Assembly (NCBI GenBank): GCA_003240755.1
Contig: QFNF01000013.1
Location: 1 to 64,000, forward strand
DNA: 64,000 nt
From: Sphingomonas hengshuiensis
GTDB lineage: Bacteria > Pseudomonadota > Alphaproteobacteria > Sphingomonadales > Sphingomonadaceae
Direction of reading: 5' to 3'
The number at the start of each line of letters is the position of its first letter. The first letter of the stretch is position 1. The notes below the pieces were generated by a model, which saw only the letters and a list, made by a program, of their open reading frames with translations, was not told the DNA's origin and ran no database searches. Both the position numbers and the translations under genes were made by a program. Below are positions 17,407 through 26,429 of the stretch, piece by piece.

Positions 17407-20400
17407 ATGCGGGCTGGCAAGGCAATGATGCTGGTGGGCGGATCGCTGTTCGCCGCGGTGATGGCGGCGAATGCGGCAAACGCGCAGACGGTGAGCGAAG
17501 GGGTGACGACGCAGGAGGCGGCAACGCCGACCGGCGTATCGGTACAGACGACCCCGGCATCGAGGGCCGAGGACGGCGAGATCCTCGTCACCGGATCGCG
17601 GATCAAGCGCGATCCCAACAACAGCGCGGTGCCGCTGCAGATCATCAGCAACGCCGAACTGGAACGCAATGCGATCGCCAGCCCCGAACAGCTCATCAGC
17701 CTACTGACCAGCAACGGGTCGGGCGCGGACAACCTCGCCTCCAACGCCGATGTGACGACCGGGGCACAGCGCGGCACCAACGGCCTGTCGGCGGCGAACC
17801 TGCGCGGGCAGGGCGCGGCGGCGACGCTCGTGCTGCTCAACAGCCGCCGCGTCGCGGCGCACGGCCTGTCGGGTGCGGCGGTCGACGTGAACCAGATTCC
17901 GTTCGCGGCGATCGAACGGGTCGAGGTGCTGAAGGAGGGCGCATCCGCCATCTACGGCACCGACGCGATCGGCGGCGTCATCAACTTCATCACCCGCACC
18001 GATTACCAGGGCGTCGGGGTGATGGGCGCGACCGACATCACCGAACAGGGCGACGGCAACATCTATCGCGTGTCGGCGATCGCCGGCTATGGCGACCTCG
18101 ACGAACAGGGGTTCAACGTGATGGGCGCGGTCGCCTATCGCTGGAACAACATCCTGTTCGGGCGCGACCGCGATTTCGTGAACGGCAACCAGCCGGATCG
18201 CGGCCTGTCGGTCGACACGCGCGGCACGCCGATCGCCACCGCCTTCCCGCTGAACAACGGCACCTACCTGCCCCGCGGGCCGCAGGGACAGACCGGCACC
18301 CTGCTGGGCGGGACGGCGACCGCGCAGTTGCTGAACGGCCTAGTCATCCCCGGCACGACCACGGCAGCGACCGGTGGCATCAACGTCCTCGACCTGCCCG
18401 GCGGTGCCGGCTGCGAATCGATGGACGGCGGCATGGCCTATGACGACGCGCTGTGGAACAATGTGTCGGCGCGCTATGCCTGCGCATGGGATACGGGTCG
18501 CGCGGCGGTGCTGCAGCAGCCGGTCAAGACGCTGACCTACCTCGCCCGCGCGGTCGCGCGGGTGGCGGAGGATCACCAGATTTCGCTGGAAGTGACCGGA
18601 TCGAACGCAAATTCGGCCAAGCTGTTCTCCAATGCGCAGGTATCGAGCAACACGTCGAACTTCCAGGTCGCCTATCCGCTCAACAGCCTGACCGCGCCGA
18701 CCTACAACGCGGTCTATAACGCGATCCGGGGCACGTTCCCGGCGGTTGCCGCCAATTACGGGAAGCCGATCGCGTTCCGCTGGCGCTGCATCGCCTGCGG
18801 CCCGCGCGAGTACAAGACCGATACCAAGACGATCCGCGTTACGCTGGCCGCCGAAGGGCCGCTATGGCAGGGTTGGGACTATCGCGCCGGCGGGTCCTAC
18901 GCCAAGAGCGAGGCATCGTCGGTGCTGGGCAGCGGCTATTATTATCGCGGCACGCTCAACAACGGTGCCTATGACCCCGCCGCGCCGACCGCGCCGGGGG
19001 CCAGTGGCGCCGGCCTTGCCGGGCTGCTCAACAGCGGCATCCTCAACCCCTTCACGCTGAACCAGACCGATGCCGCGCTGGCGGCGCTGGCCGCCGTATC
19101 GGCCGAAGGCGCGACGCTGTATGGCGGGCGCTATGAGGTGAAGCAGATCGATTACTCGATCGCGGGGCCGCTGTTCACCCTGCCCGGTGGCAAGGCACAG
19201 CTTGCCGCCGGCGTCGATTTCCGCAGCGAAACCTACAGCTTCAACGGGTCGGCGGCGGCGGCGGCCTCGGCACCGGTCATCTTCCTCGCCGCGTTCGACA
19301 ATGTGAACGCGCTGCGGCGCCGCAACCGCCAGGTAAAGGCGGCCTATGCCGAATTGCTGCTGCCCGCCTTCGAAGGTTTCGAACTGACGGCCGCCGCGCG
19401 CATCGACGATTATGGCGATTTCGGCACCAGCACCAATCCCAAGCTGTCGGTCCGCTATCGCCCATGGGAACCGCTGATGTTCCGCGGGTCGTTCAGCACC
19501 GGGTTCCGCGTGCCGACCTTCAACCAGATTTTCAACGGCATCACCGATTCGCCCTATGCGGGACGCGACCTTGCCGACCCGGTGCGCTGCCCGGGCGGCA
19601 TTCCCAACACGACCAACCCGAGCTGTACGGCGGTGCAGCCGAACATCTGGACCGGCGGCAATCCCGACCTGCGGCCGGAGACCGCCAAGATGTTCGGCGC
19701 GGGCGTGGTGTTGCAGCCCGCCCCCAAGTTCAGCCTGTCGCTCGACTATTGGGCGATCAATGTCGACGATACGATCCAGTTGCTGACCGAACGCGAGCTG
19801 ATCGACAATGCCGCGCTGTTCCCCGACCGGTTCATCCGCAACCCGGCAGGCGAGTTGGCGATCATCGACCGCCGCTGGATCAATGCCGGCGCGCGGCGCA
19901 CCCAGGGTCTGGAACTGACCGCGCGGGGCGGCGTCGACGGGTTCGGCGGCAGCTTCCTCGCCGGCATCGACGGTACGTACCTGCTCAAGAAGCGCGAGAA
20001 GCTGACCGAGAACGCGCCCTATGGCCCCAGCCTGATCGGCGTGTTCAGCTTTGCCGGCGACCTCGGCCTCAAATGGAAGCACAATGCGTTTATCAGCTAT
20101 TCGAACGAGGCGGTGACGATCGCGCTGACCCAGCTCTATCGCGACGGGTACCGGAACCAGGCGCTGCCCGGCATCGCGGCGGGCACGGTGACGCGGCCGG
20201 ACTTCAACGAATATGTGAAGCCCTATGTCACCTATAACCTCGCGGTCAGCTTCCTGAACCTCGGCAACAGCGCGACCCGGCTGACGCTGGGGGTCAAGAA
20301 CCTGTTCGACGTCGATCCGCCGTTCGCCATCACCTATGATTCGAACACCGGGTCGGGCGGGGCATGGGAACCCCGCGTCGCCGATCCGCGGGGGCGGGCG

Positions 20401-20430
20401 TTCACCGTGCAGGCGGATGTCAAGTTCTAG
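17407..20430 (+). CDS. TonB-dependent receptor, large sphingomonad type
   Basis: An outer-membrane active transporter of 1007 residues. It has a signal peptide ending AANAANAQ, then a TonB-box-like segment (GEILVTGSRIKRDP) and the plug domain (PEQLISLLTSNGSG, GQGAAATLVLLNSRR, ERVEVLKEGASAIYGTDAIGG). A long 22-strand barrel ends in GRAFTVQADVKF, with the C-terminal Phe. The ligand is unknown. A CESMDGG segment and a CIACGPRE segment hold cysteines in extracellular-loop-like positions. It sits between a PBP4 peptidase and a serine hydrolase, which hints at peptide or muropeptide-like ligands, but this is weak. The roughly 160-base upstream gap shows no operator I can name. Confidence 0.9.
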   Translation: MRAGKAMMLVGGSLFAAVMAANAANAQTVSEGVTTQEAATPTGVSVQTTPASRAEDGEILVTGSRIKRDPNNSAVPLQIISNAELERNAIASPEQLISLLTSNGSGADNLASNADVTTGAQRGTNGLSAANLRGQGAAATLVLLNSRRVAAHGLSGAAVDVNQIPFAAIERVEVLKEGASAIYGTDAIGGVINFITRTDYQGVGVMGATDITEQGDGNIYRVSAIAGYGDLDEQGFNVMGAVAYRWNNILFGRDRDFVNGNQPDRGLSVDTRGTPIATAFPLNNGTYLPRGPQGQTGTLLGGTATAQLLNGLVIPGTTTAATGGINVLDLPGGAGCESMDGGMAYDDALWNNVSARYACAWDTGRAAVLQQPVKTLTYLARAVARVAEDHQISLEVTGSNANSAKLFSNAQVSSNTSNFQVAYPLNSLTAPTYNAVYNAIRGTFPAVAANYGKPIAFRWRCIACGPREYKTDTKTIRVTLAAEGPLWQGWDYRAGGSYAKSEASSVLGSGYYYRGTLNNGAYDPAAPTAPGASGAGLAGLLNSGILNPFTLNQTDAALAALAAVSAEGATLYGGRYEVKQIDYSIAGPLFTLPGGKAQLAAGVDFRSETYSFNGSAAAAASAPVIFLAAFDNVNALRRRNRQVKAAYAELLLPAFEGFELTAAARIDDYGDFGTSTNPKLSVRYRPWEPLMFRGSFSTGFRVPTFNQIFNGITDSPYAGRDLADPVRCPGGIPNTTNPSCTAVQPNIWTGGNPDLRPETAKMFGAGVVLQPAPKFSLSLDYWAINVDDTIQLLTERELIDNAALFPDRFIRNPAGELAIIDRRWINAGARRTQGLELTARGGVDGFGGSFLAGIDGTYLLKKREKLTENAPYGPSLIGVFSFAGDLGLKWKHNAFISYSNEAVTIALTQLYRDGYRNQALPGIAAGTVTRPDFNEYVKPYVTYNLAVSFLNLGNSATRLTLGVKNLFDVDPPFAITYDSNTGSGGAWEPRVADPRGRAFTVQADVKF

Positions 20431-20460
20431 GGGGCGCTGCCGCCCCCATGGGGAAGGCCG

Positions 20461-21645
20461 ATGCCGGTAGTCGCGGCGGCCCTTCTGGCCGCGGCCCCGT
20501 TGCAACCGGTCGCCGAGGTCCGGGTCGCGTTCGATCGACGGGGCGAGACGGCGGTCGCGGCGACCGGCCTGGCGGACATCGCCGCGCATCGTCCCGTCAC
20601 CGCCGACGATCCGGTGCGCGTCGCATCGATCTCCAAACTGGTGACGGCGATCGCGGTGCTGCGGCTGGTCGATGCAGGGCAACTCGACCTCGATGCCGAT
20701 GTGTCGGACCGCCTCGGCTGGCGGCTCAGGCATCCGCGGCACCCCGACGTCCCGATCACGCTGCGCATGCTGTTGTCGCACCGCGCCGGGATCGTCGACG
20801 GGGTCGACTATGTCCTGCCGCTCGATGCCGCACTGGCGCCGGTGCTGGCCGATCCGAAGGCGTGGGATGCCGCCCATGCACCGGGGCGCTGGTTCGCCTA
20901 TGCCAACCTCAATTTCCCGATCGTCGCGAGCGTGATCGAGCGGACCACCGGGGAACGATTCGATCGCGCGATGCAGCGGCTGGTGTTCGCGCCGCTCGGG
21001 ATCGAGGCCTGCTATAACTGGGCGAGCTGCCCGCCGGATCTCGCGGCACGGGCGGTAGTGCAGTATCGCGGGCGCAAGCCGACCAAGGACGACCATCGTG
21101 GAAGCCCCCCGCCCTGCCCGGTCGAGCCGGCACGCGACGGATCGTGCGACCTGTCACGCTGGCGCGCGGGCGTGAATGGGGCGATGTTCTCGCCACAGGG
21201 AGGCTTGCGCATTTCCGCACGCGGGCTGGCGACGATCGGCCGGATGCTGCTGAACCGCGGACATACCCCCGGTGGACGATTGCTGTCGCGGCAAGCGTTC
21301 GCCACACTGACCACCCCGCTGTGGACATGGGACGGGACCAACGGCGACACCGGCAGCGATGCGACGACGGGGGCAAGGCAGGCGGGATTCCTGTGTCGCT
21401 ATGGCCTCGCGACGACCTTCCTCGCCACGCCGGTCGCGGGGTGCCGCGACGATCCGTTCGGCGACGGGCAGCGACGTGTCGGTCATGCCGGTGATGCGTA
21501 CGGCCTGCGCTCCGGCCTGTGGGTCGACCTGGAGCGCGGCACCGGTGTCGCCTATTTCGCGACCGACGTGGCGGTCGTGCCCTCGCCGCGATCGGCGTTC
21601 ACACCGACCGAGGAACGACTGGCGCGGGGGGCGGCGCTGCCATAG
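20461..21645 (+). CDS. Serine hydrolase, class C beta-lactamase / DD-peptidase fold
   Basis: A 394-residue exported protein with a short Ala-rich signal ([16 protein letters not shown]). The catalytic motifs of the beta-lactamase/transpeptidase-like group are present: SISK (SxxK, in [13 protein letters not shown]), the Tyr motif YANLNFPI, and GHAGDAYG as the C-terminal HxG box. Members act as D-aminopeptidases, esterases or DD-carboxypeptidases; the substrate cannot be read from sequence. It starts 30 bases after the TonB receptor stop with GGGGAAGG just before the ATG, so the two are probably cotranscribed. Confidence 0.85.
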   Translation: MPVVAAALLAAAPLQPVAEVRVAFDRRGETAVAATGLADIAAHRPVTADDPVRVASISKLVTAIAVLRLVDAGQLDLDADVSDRLGWRLRHPRHPDVPITLRMLLSHRAGIVDGVDYVLPLDAALAPVLADPKAWDAAHAPGRWFAYANLNFPIVASVIERTTGERFDRAMQRLVFAPLGIEACYNWASCPPDLAARAVVQYRGRKPTKDDHRGSPPPCPVEPARDGSCDLSRWRAGVNGAMFSPQGGLRISARGLATIGRMLLNRGHTPGGRLLSRQAFATLTTPLWTWDGTNGDTGSDATTGARQAGFLCRYGLATTFLATPVAGCRDDPFGDGQRRVGHAGDAYGLRSGLWVDLERGTGVAYFATDVAVVPSPRSAFTPTEERLARGAALP

Positions 21646-21676
21646 GCGTGCTGCTGCTGCGTCCGGGATCGCGACC

Positions 21677-22612
21677 TTATGCCGCGTGCTTCTTCGGCAG
21701 GACGTGCAGCACCCCGGCGATGATGCCGCCGATCAGGATACCGAACACCGCCGCGCCCGCCGCGTTGACGATCCATTCGAGCACGCCGCCCAGCGCCGGC
21801 ACGGCTTGCGCCACATGGTGCGCGGTGTCGTGGACCAGATGCGGTAGTGCCCCGAAACCGAATTCCTCCAGCCCGTGCAGGATGATCTGTCCACCGACCC
21901 ACAGCATCGCCGCGGTGCCGATCAGCGCCAGTGCCTTCAGCACCACCGGCATCGCCTTCACCAGACCACGCCCGACCGTCTGGGCGAACGCGCTGGAGCG
22001 GCGGGCCAGCGCCAGGCCGATATCGTCCATCTTCACGATCAGCGCGACGACGCCGTACACCCCCACGGTAATCGCGATGCCGACCACCGCCAGCGCGACG
22101 CCCTGCATCCAGATCGACAGCGCGGGCAGTTCGTTCAGCGCGATAATCATGATCTCGGCCGACAGGATCAGGTCGGTACGGATCGCGCCGCTGACCTGTG
22201 TGCGCTCCATCTCCGCCGGGTCGGTGGTCGCCACCGCCTCTGCCGCATGATGGCCGCCGAGCAGCGGGGCGAGCACCTTCTCCGCGCCCTCGAAGCACAG
22301 GAACGCGCCGCCCGCCATCAGGATCGGCGTGATCGCCCATGGCGCGAAGAACTTGAGCAGCAGCGCCGCCGGCAACAGGAGCAGCAGCTTGTTCCTGAGC
22401 GACCCCAGCGCGATCTTGCCGATGATCGGCAGTTCGCGTGCCGGCGACAGCCCGACGACATAGCGCGGCGTGACGGCGGCATCGTCGATGACGACGCCCG
22501 CCGCCTTCGCTCCCGCGCGCCCGGCCGCTGCGCTGACATCGTCAAGCGATGCCGCGGCGAGCTTCGCGATCGCGGCAATATCGTCGAGCAGCGCAACCAG
22601 ACCACCAGCCAT
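21677..22612 (-). CDS. DUF808 / YedI-like inner-membrane protein
   Basis: A 311-residue membrane protein. The N-terminus MAGGLVALLDDIAAIAKLAA and the following VIDDAAVTPRYVVGLSPARELPI are the DUF808 (YedI) signature. Several membrane segments follow (LLLLLPAALLLKFFAPW, ITPILMAGGAFLCFEGAEKV, and three later ones). The biochemical role of the family is not established. It converges with the serine hydrolase gene and is separated by 67 bases from the glycosyltransferase transcribed in the same direction. Confidence 0.88.
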   Translation of the reverse strand: MAGGLVALLDDIAAIAKLAAASLDDVSAAAGRAGAKAAGVVIDDAAVTPRYVVGLSPARELPIIGKIALGSLRNKLLLLLPAALLLKFFAPWAITPILMAGGAFLCFEGAEKVLAPLLGGHHAAEAVATTDPAEMERTQVSGAIRTDLILSAEIMIIALNELPALSIWMQGVALAVVGIAITVGVYGVVALIVKMDDIGLALARRSSAFAQTVGRGLVKAMPVVLKALALIGTAAMLWVGGQIILHGLEEFGFGALPHLVHDTAHHVAQAVPALGGVLEWIVNAAGAAVFGILIGGIIAGVLHVLPKKHAA

Positions 22613-22679
22613 CGACCGTTCCCCATGCTGTACGGGCCGAGCGGTAGCGGCACGGTCGGCAGAATGCCACGAAAAGCGT

Positions 22680-23729
22680 TCAGGCCGCGGCGGACAGCCG
22701 CGTCAGCCCGGCATCGACGAGGTTGTCGACGAACTGGTCGGTGCAGTGCGACCAGCAATAGGCGGTGCCGGTCCGGACGCAGGCGTCGCGATCGGCGGCC
22801 AGTGCAAGGGCGACGGCCGCCCCCAGATCGTCGTCGAGCGCGCCGATCCGCCGGTCGCCGTCGCCCATGCCATCGCGCCCGATAATGTCGAGCGGTCCGG
22901 GCACGGGATAGCCCGCGACCGGTGTGCCGCATGCCAGCGCCTCGATCATCACCAGCCCGAAGGTGTCGGTGCGGCTGGGGAAGACCAGCACGTCGGCGGC
23001 CCGATAGGCAGCGGCAAGGGCCGCGCCCTGTTTCAGCCCGACGAAGCGGGCAAGCGGATAGCGGCGTTCGAGGTCGGCGCGCGCCGGGCCTTCGCCGACG
23101 AGCACCTTGGTTCCCGGCGTGTCGAGCGTGAGGAACGCCTCGATATTCTTTTCGATCGCGATCCGGCCGACATGCAGCAGGATCGGGCGCGGCAAGGTGG
23201 CGACGTCGAGCTGCGGGCCATCGGGCTTGAACAGCGACAGGTCGACGCCGCGCGACCAGCGCTTCGTATGACCGATGCCATGATCGCCGAGCGACGCGGC
23301 GACGCGGGCGGTGGCGGTCATCACCCCGCTGGCGGCGGCATGGAAACGGCGCAGGAACGGCCAGAACAGCCCGGCGGGCAGATGCGTGCGCATCGCCAGA
23401 TAATCGGCGAAATTGGTGTGGAACGAGGTGGTGAAGCGCGCGCCCCGTCGCCGGCACCATGCCCGCGCCGCCCAGCCGAGCGGCCCTTCGGTGGCGATAT
23501 GGATCGCGTCGGGACGAAACGCAGCGATCCGCCGCCCCAGTTCCGAACCGCAGCCCAGCGCAAGGCGGATTTCGGGATAGCCCGGGCACGGGCGGGTGGC
23601 GAAACCGTCGGGGGTGAAGGTTTCGACCACATGGCCACGCTGCTGCAACCGGCCGATCGTCGTCTGGAGCGTGCGGACGACGCCGTTGACCTGCGGGCTC
23701 CACGCGTCGCTGACGATCGCGATCCTCAC
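22680..23729 (-). CDS. Glycosyltransferase family 4-type, GDP-mannose-dependent-like
   Basis: A GT-B glycosyltransferase of 349 residues. It has RIAIVSDAWSPQVNGVVRTL at the N-terminus, HIATEGPLGWAAR, SFHTNFADYLAMR and VGRIAIEKNIEAFL (donor domain). The EX7E-like catalytic segment is PSRTDTFGLVMIEALACGTPVAGY. This pattern is close to alpha-mannosyltransferases that act on lipids such as diacylglycerol-linked acceptors. Translation should begin at GTG 23729, overlapping the stop of the metallophosphoesterase gene (GTGA), so the two form a coupled pair likely acting in envelope glycolipid assembly. Confidence 0.87.
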   Translation of the reverse strand: MRIAIVSDAWSPQVNGVVRTLQTTIGRLQQRGHVVETFTPDGFATRPCPGYPEIRLALGCGSELGRRIAAFRPDAIHIATEGPLGWAARAWCRRRGARFTTSFHTNFADYLAMRTHLPAGLFWPFLRRFHAAASGVMTATARVAASLGDHGIGHTKRWSRGVDLSLFKPDGPQLDVATLPRPILLHVGRIAIEKNIEAFLTLDTPGTKVLVGEGPARADLERRYPLARFVGLKQGAALAAAYRAADVLVFPSRTDTFGLVMIEALACGTPVAGYPVPGPLDIIGRDGMGDGDRRIGALDDDLGAAVALALAADRDACVRTGTAYCWSHCTDQFVDNLVDAGLTRLSAAA

Positions 23730-24652
23730 GCGGCGGCGACCGTCCGGCCGGGAGCATCGACCTTGCCCGACGCCCGCGCCAGTTCCCGTTCCCACGTCAG
23801 CGCCCGCCAGTCGATCAGCGACAGGGCGCCGGCATGGTCCTCGACCAGCGCGGTGCAGCTCTCCACCCAGTCGCCGTCGTTATAATACATGATGTCGCCG
23901 ATGCGGCGGATTTCGGCGGTGTGGATATGACCGCACACCACGCCGTCGACGCCGTGTTCGGCGGCGGCATGGGCCACGGTTTCCTCGAACCGGCCGATGA
24001 AGTTGACCGCGTTCTTGACCCGGTGCTTGGCATAGGCCGACAGCGACCAATAGGGCAGACCCAGCTTGCGGCGGGCGAAGTTCCACACGCGGTTGGCCTT
24101 CAGCAGCGCGGTATAGGCATGGTCGCCGAGGAAGGCGAGCCATCGCGCATACAGCACGACGCCGTCGAACTTGTCGCCGTGCAGCACCAGCAGGCGGCGG
24201 CCGTCGGCGGTTTCGTGGATATCCTCCTCGACCATCTCCACCCCGCCGAATTCGAGGCCGACATAGTCGCGGAACGCCTCGTCATGATTGCCGGGGATGT
24301 AGATGACGCGGGTGCCCCGGCGGGCGAATTTCAGGATCGAGCGGATGACGTCGTTGTGGCTCGACGGCCAGTACCAGCCGCGACGGATCTGCCAGCCGTC
24401 GACGATGTCGCCGACAAGGTACAGCGTCTCGCATTCGAACGAATGGAGGAAGTCGACGAGCTGCGTCGCGCTGCATCCGGTGGTGCCGAGATGGACGTCG
24501 GAGATGAATACGGTGCGGTACGACGTCCTGGGACCTTCCGCCTGATAGCTTTGCGGGTCGTTGATCCAGTCCGGGATCTTTCGTGCCAGCGACTTCATCG
24601 TCGAACGCCGCGAACTGTCATGATCGGTCCGGGATACAAAGGCCGTCGTCAT
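23726..24652 (-). CDS. LpxH-like UDP-2,3-diacylglucosamine diphosphatase family metallophosphoesterase
   Basis: A 308-residue calcineurin-like phosphoesterase. All metal-binding motifs are visible: FISDVHLGTTG (DxH), LVGDIVDGW (GDxxD), IPGNHDEAF (GNHD), VLHGDKFDG and VCGHIHTAEI (GHxH). It belongs to the group annotated as UDP-2,3-diacylglucosamine diphosphatase (lipid A synthesis) but is longer than LpxH proper, with an N-terminal extension of about 45 residues. The ATG is preceded by GGAGG with 6-base spacing, which fixes the start. It is coupled to the downstream glycosyltransferase, so a glycolipid substrate other than lipid A is possible. Confidence 0.85.
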   Translation of the reverse strand: MTTAFVSRTDHDSSRRSTMKSLARKIPDWINDPQSYQAEGPRTSYRTVFISDVHLGTTGCSATQLVDFLHSFECETLYLVGDIVDGWQIRRGWYWPSSHNDVIRSILKFARRGTRVIYIPGNHDEAFRDYVGLEFGGVEMVEEDIHETADGRRLLVLHGDKFDGVVLYARWLAFLGDHAYTALLKANRVWNFARRKLGLPYWSLSAYAKHRVKNAVNFIGRFEETVAHAAAEHGVDGVVCGHIHTAEIRRIGDIMYYNDGDWVESCTALVEDHAGALSLIDWRALTWERELARASGKVDAPGRTVAAA

Positions 24653-24725
24653 CGTTACCCTCCGGAATTGCGGATCGGACATCCGTCGCCTGCAGTACCG
24701 ATGCAGTAGCCGGTCCACGCGACAA

Positions 24726-25553
24726 TTGTATTTCGCGGGTGTGACGGCCGCTCTCATCAAACTGAAACCTTTCCGACACGGGCACGACATTGTCGTGTCA
24801 TCGAACCACGCCACCTTGGTCCGCCAGAAAAGCCCGATACGGCGCCGGACAAGGAAACTCTCGGAATTGGCTCAGGAACTGAACCGCGTCGGCGTGGCGA
24901 GTGCCTATGATCGCTGGGCGCCCATCTATGACCTGGTGTTCGGCCCGGTGTTCCGCCGCGGCCGCCGCGCCGCGATCGATGCGGCGGAGACGGTCGGCGG
25001 GCGCATCCTTGAGGTGGGCGTGGGCACCGGCATCTCGCTGCCGCATTATCGTGCCGAAAGCCGGATCACCGGGATCGATATCGCCGACCAGATGCTCGAC
25101 AAGGCGCGCGACCGGGTGAAGCGGTTGAAGCTCACCCAGGTCGAGCGGATCGCGATCGGCGATGCCGAGGCGCTCGATTTCGACGATGCGTCGTTCGACG
25201 TGGTCGTCGCGCAGTACGTCGTGTCGGCGGTGCCGCATCCCGACCGGGCGCTGAGCGAGTTCCTGCGCGTGGTGCGGCCCGGCGGCATGATCGTGATCGC
25301 GACCAGGCTGGGCGCGGAAGCGGGGATGCGCGCCAGGATCGAGCGCGCGCTGATGCCGATCACCAGCCGCCTTGGCTGGCGCACCGATTTTCCCTGGTCG
25401 ATCTATGGCGACTGGGCGGCGCGCAACCCGCAGGCGGAGCTGGTCGAGCGCCGCCCGCTGCCGCCGCTCGGCCATTTCTCGCTGGTGTGCTTCCGCCGCG
25501 CGGCGGCCGGCCAGGACAATCATCCAGCGCCCGTACTGGGCGAGACTGCCTGA
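24726..25553 (+). CDS. Class I SAM methyltransferase, PmtA-like (phosphatidylethanolamine N-methyltransferase)
   Basis: The core reads VASAYDRWAPIYDLVFGPVF, then the SAM motif ILEVGVGTGISLPHY, TGIDIADQMLDKA, GDAEALDFDDASFDVVVAQYV and LRVVRPGGMIVIATR, a pattern typical of rhodobacter/sphingomonad PmtA, which methylates phosphatidylethanolamine toward phosphatidylcholine. The ATG used gives 275 residues, but the first 47 are atypical. A TTG at 24867 with AAGGA 11 bases upstream would give a normal-length enzyme and leave a perfect 15-base inverted repeat (24783-24797) in the leader. The gene is divergent from the phosphoesterase and followed 27 bases later by a small membrane protein. Confidence 0.83.
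   Translation: MYFAGVTAALIKLKPFRHGHDIVVSSNHATLVRQKSPIRRRTRKLSELAQELNRVGVASAYDRWAPIYDLVFGPVFRRGRRAAIDAAETVGGRILEVGVGTGISLPHYRAESRITGIDIADQMLDKARDRVKRLKLTQVERIAIGDAEALDFDDASFDVVVAQYVVSAVPHPDRALSEFLRVVRPGGMIVIATRLGAEAGMRARIERALMPITSRLGWRTDFPWSIYGDWAARNPQAELVERRPLPPLGHFSLVCFRRAAAGQDNHPAPVLGETA
24783..24797. promoter_or_regulatory. Perfect inverted repeat, possible operator
   Basis: CACGACA-T-TGTCGTG, a 7-1-7 perfect palindrome between the divergent phosphoesterase and methyltransferase genes. It would be in the leader if the methyltransferase starts at the TTG at 24867, and inside the coding region if it starts at 24726. The regulator is unknown. Confidence 0.4.
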
Positions 25554-25580
25554 AAACCCCTTTCATCAAAGGCTTGTACG

Positions 25581-26192
25581 ATGCCCGGATTCAAGGAAGC
25601 GTTGCGGGAACAGCGGTGGGACGATCACCGCTATTATCATCACAGCATCATCAACCAGGCGTTGCACTTCGTCAGCGCGACGACGTTCCTGATCGCCTAT
25701 GTCGTGGTGTGGATCGATCCGGCGGTGGCGAGCCTGCTCGGCTGGCTGGTGGCGATGACCGCGCGGCAATCGGGGCATTTCTTCTTCGAGCCGAAGACCT
25801 ATGACCATGTGAACGAGGCGACGCACGCGCACAAGGAGGAGATCAAGGTCGGGTACAACCTGTTCCGCAAGGTCGTGTTCATGGGGCTGTGGGCGGCGAC
25901 GCCGATCCCGCTGCTGATCGACCCGACGCTCTTCGGCCTCTTCGAGCCGCATGTCGGGTTCGTCGGCTTCCTGCGGCATCTGGCGCTGCTGTGGCTGGCG
26001 TTCGCGCTCGGGGGCCTGTTGTTCCGGGTGATCCAGTTGTTCGTCCAGCGCGACGTGATGACCGGGATCGTGTGGGCGACCAAGATCGTGACCGATCCGT
26101 TCAACGACTTCATCCTGTACCGCAAGGCGCCGGTACAGTTGCTGAAGGGCGCGCGGATCGACACCGATCTGCAGGAAGCCGCGCGACACTAA
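25581..26192 (+). CDS. Small multi-TM protein, possibly Mpo1-like (DUF962)
   Basis: A 203-residue protein with about four membrane segments and a cluster of histidines facing the same side: DDHRYYHHSIINQALHF, RQSGHFFFEPKTYDHVNEATHAHKE and LRHLALLW. Histidines spaced around the first two membrane segments are reminiscent of the Mpo1/DUF962 alpha-dioxygenase family, which acts on 2-hydroxy fatty acids, but the match is not clean. It follows the methyltransferase closely and is closed by a terminator. In a sphingolipid-making genus a role in hydroxy-fatty-acid or headgroup modification is attractive but unproven. Confidence 0.6.
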   Translation: MPGFKEALREQRWDDHRYYHHSIINQALHFVSATTFLIAYVVVWIDPAVASLLGWLVAMTARQSGHFFFEPKTYDHVNEATHAHKEEIKVGYNLFRKVVFMGLWAATPIPLLIDPTLFGLFEPHVGFVGFLRHLALLWLAFALGGLLFRVIQLFVQRDVMTGIVWATKIVTDPFNDFILYRKAPVQLLKGARIDTDLQEAARH

Positions 26193-26251
26193 TCGCGGCG
26201 GGCCGGCCGGAAATTGCCGGTTTTCCGCCAAAGTTCACAAAAGTCACACTC

Positions 26252-26290
26252 GCGACCGGTTTGCACAGTTGCGAACCGGTCGCATCTTTT
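26252..26290 (+). terminator. Rho-independent terminator after the methyltransferase/membrane protein pair
   Basis: A perfect 10-bp stem (26252-26261 with 26274-26283), a 12-base loop, then ATC and a TTTT run. It ends the plus-strand unit; the minus-strand aminotransferase stops 140 bases further on. The remaining sequence of the gap shows nothing recognisable. Confidence 0.8.
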
Positions 26291-26429
26291 CGGGACGGGG
26301 CGATCGACGGGGAGAAAGAGCGGACCGCAGGCTGGCAGGGCGGCGACGTGTAGGAAAGCGGGCTTTGCCGAACGATCGTGGGCGCGCGAACATGCCCGAT
26401 GGAACACCGTGCCGGTTCGCGGAAAAGAC

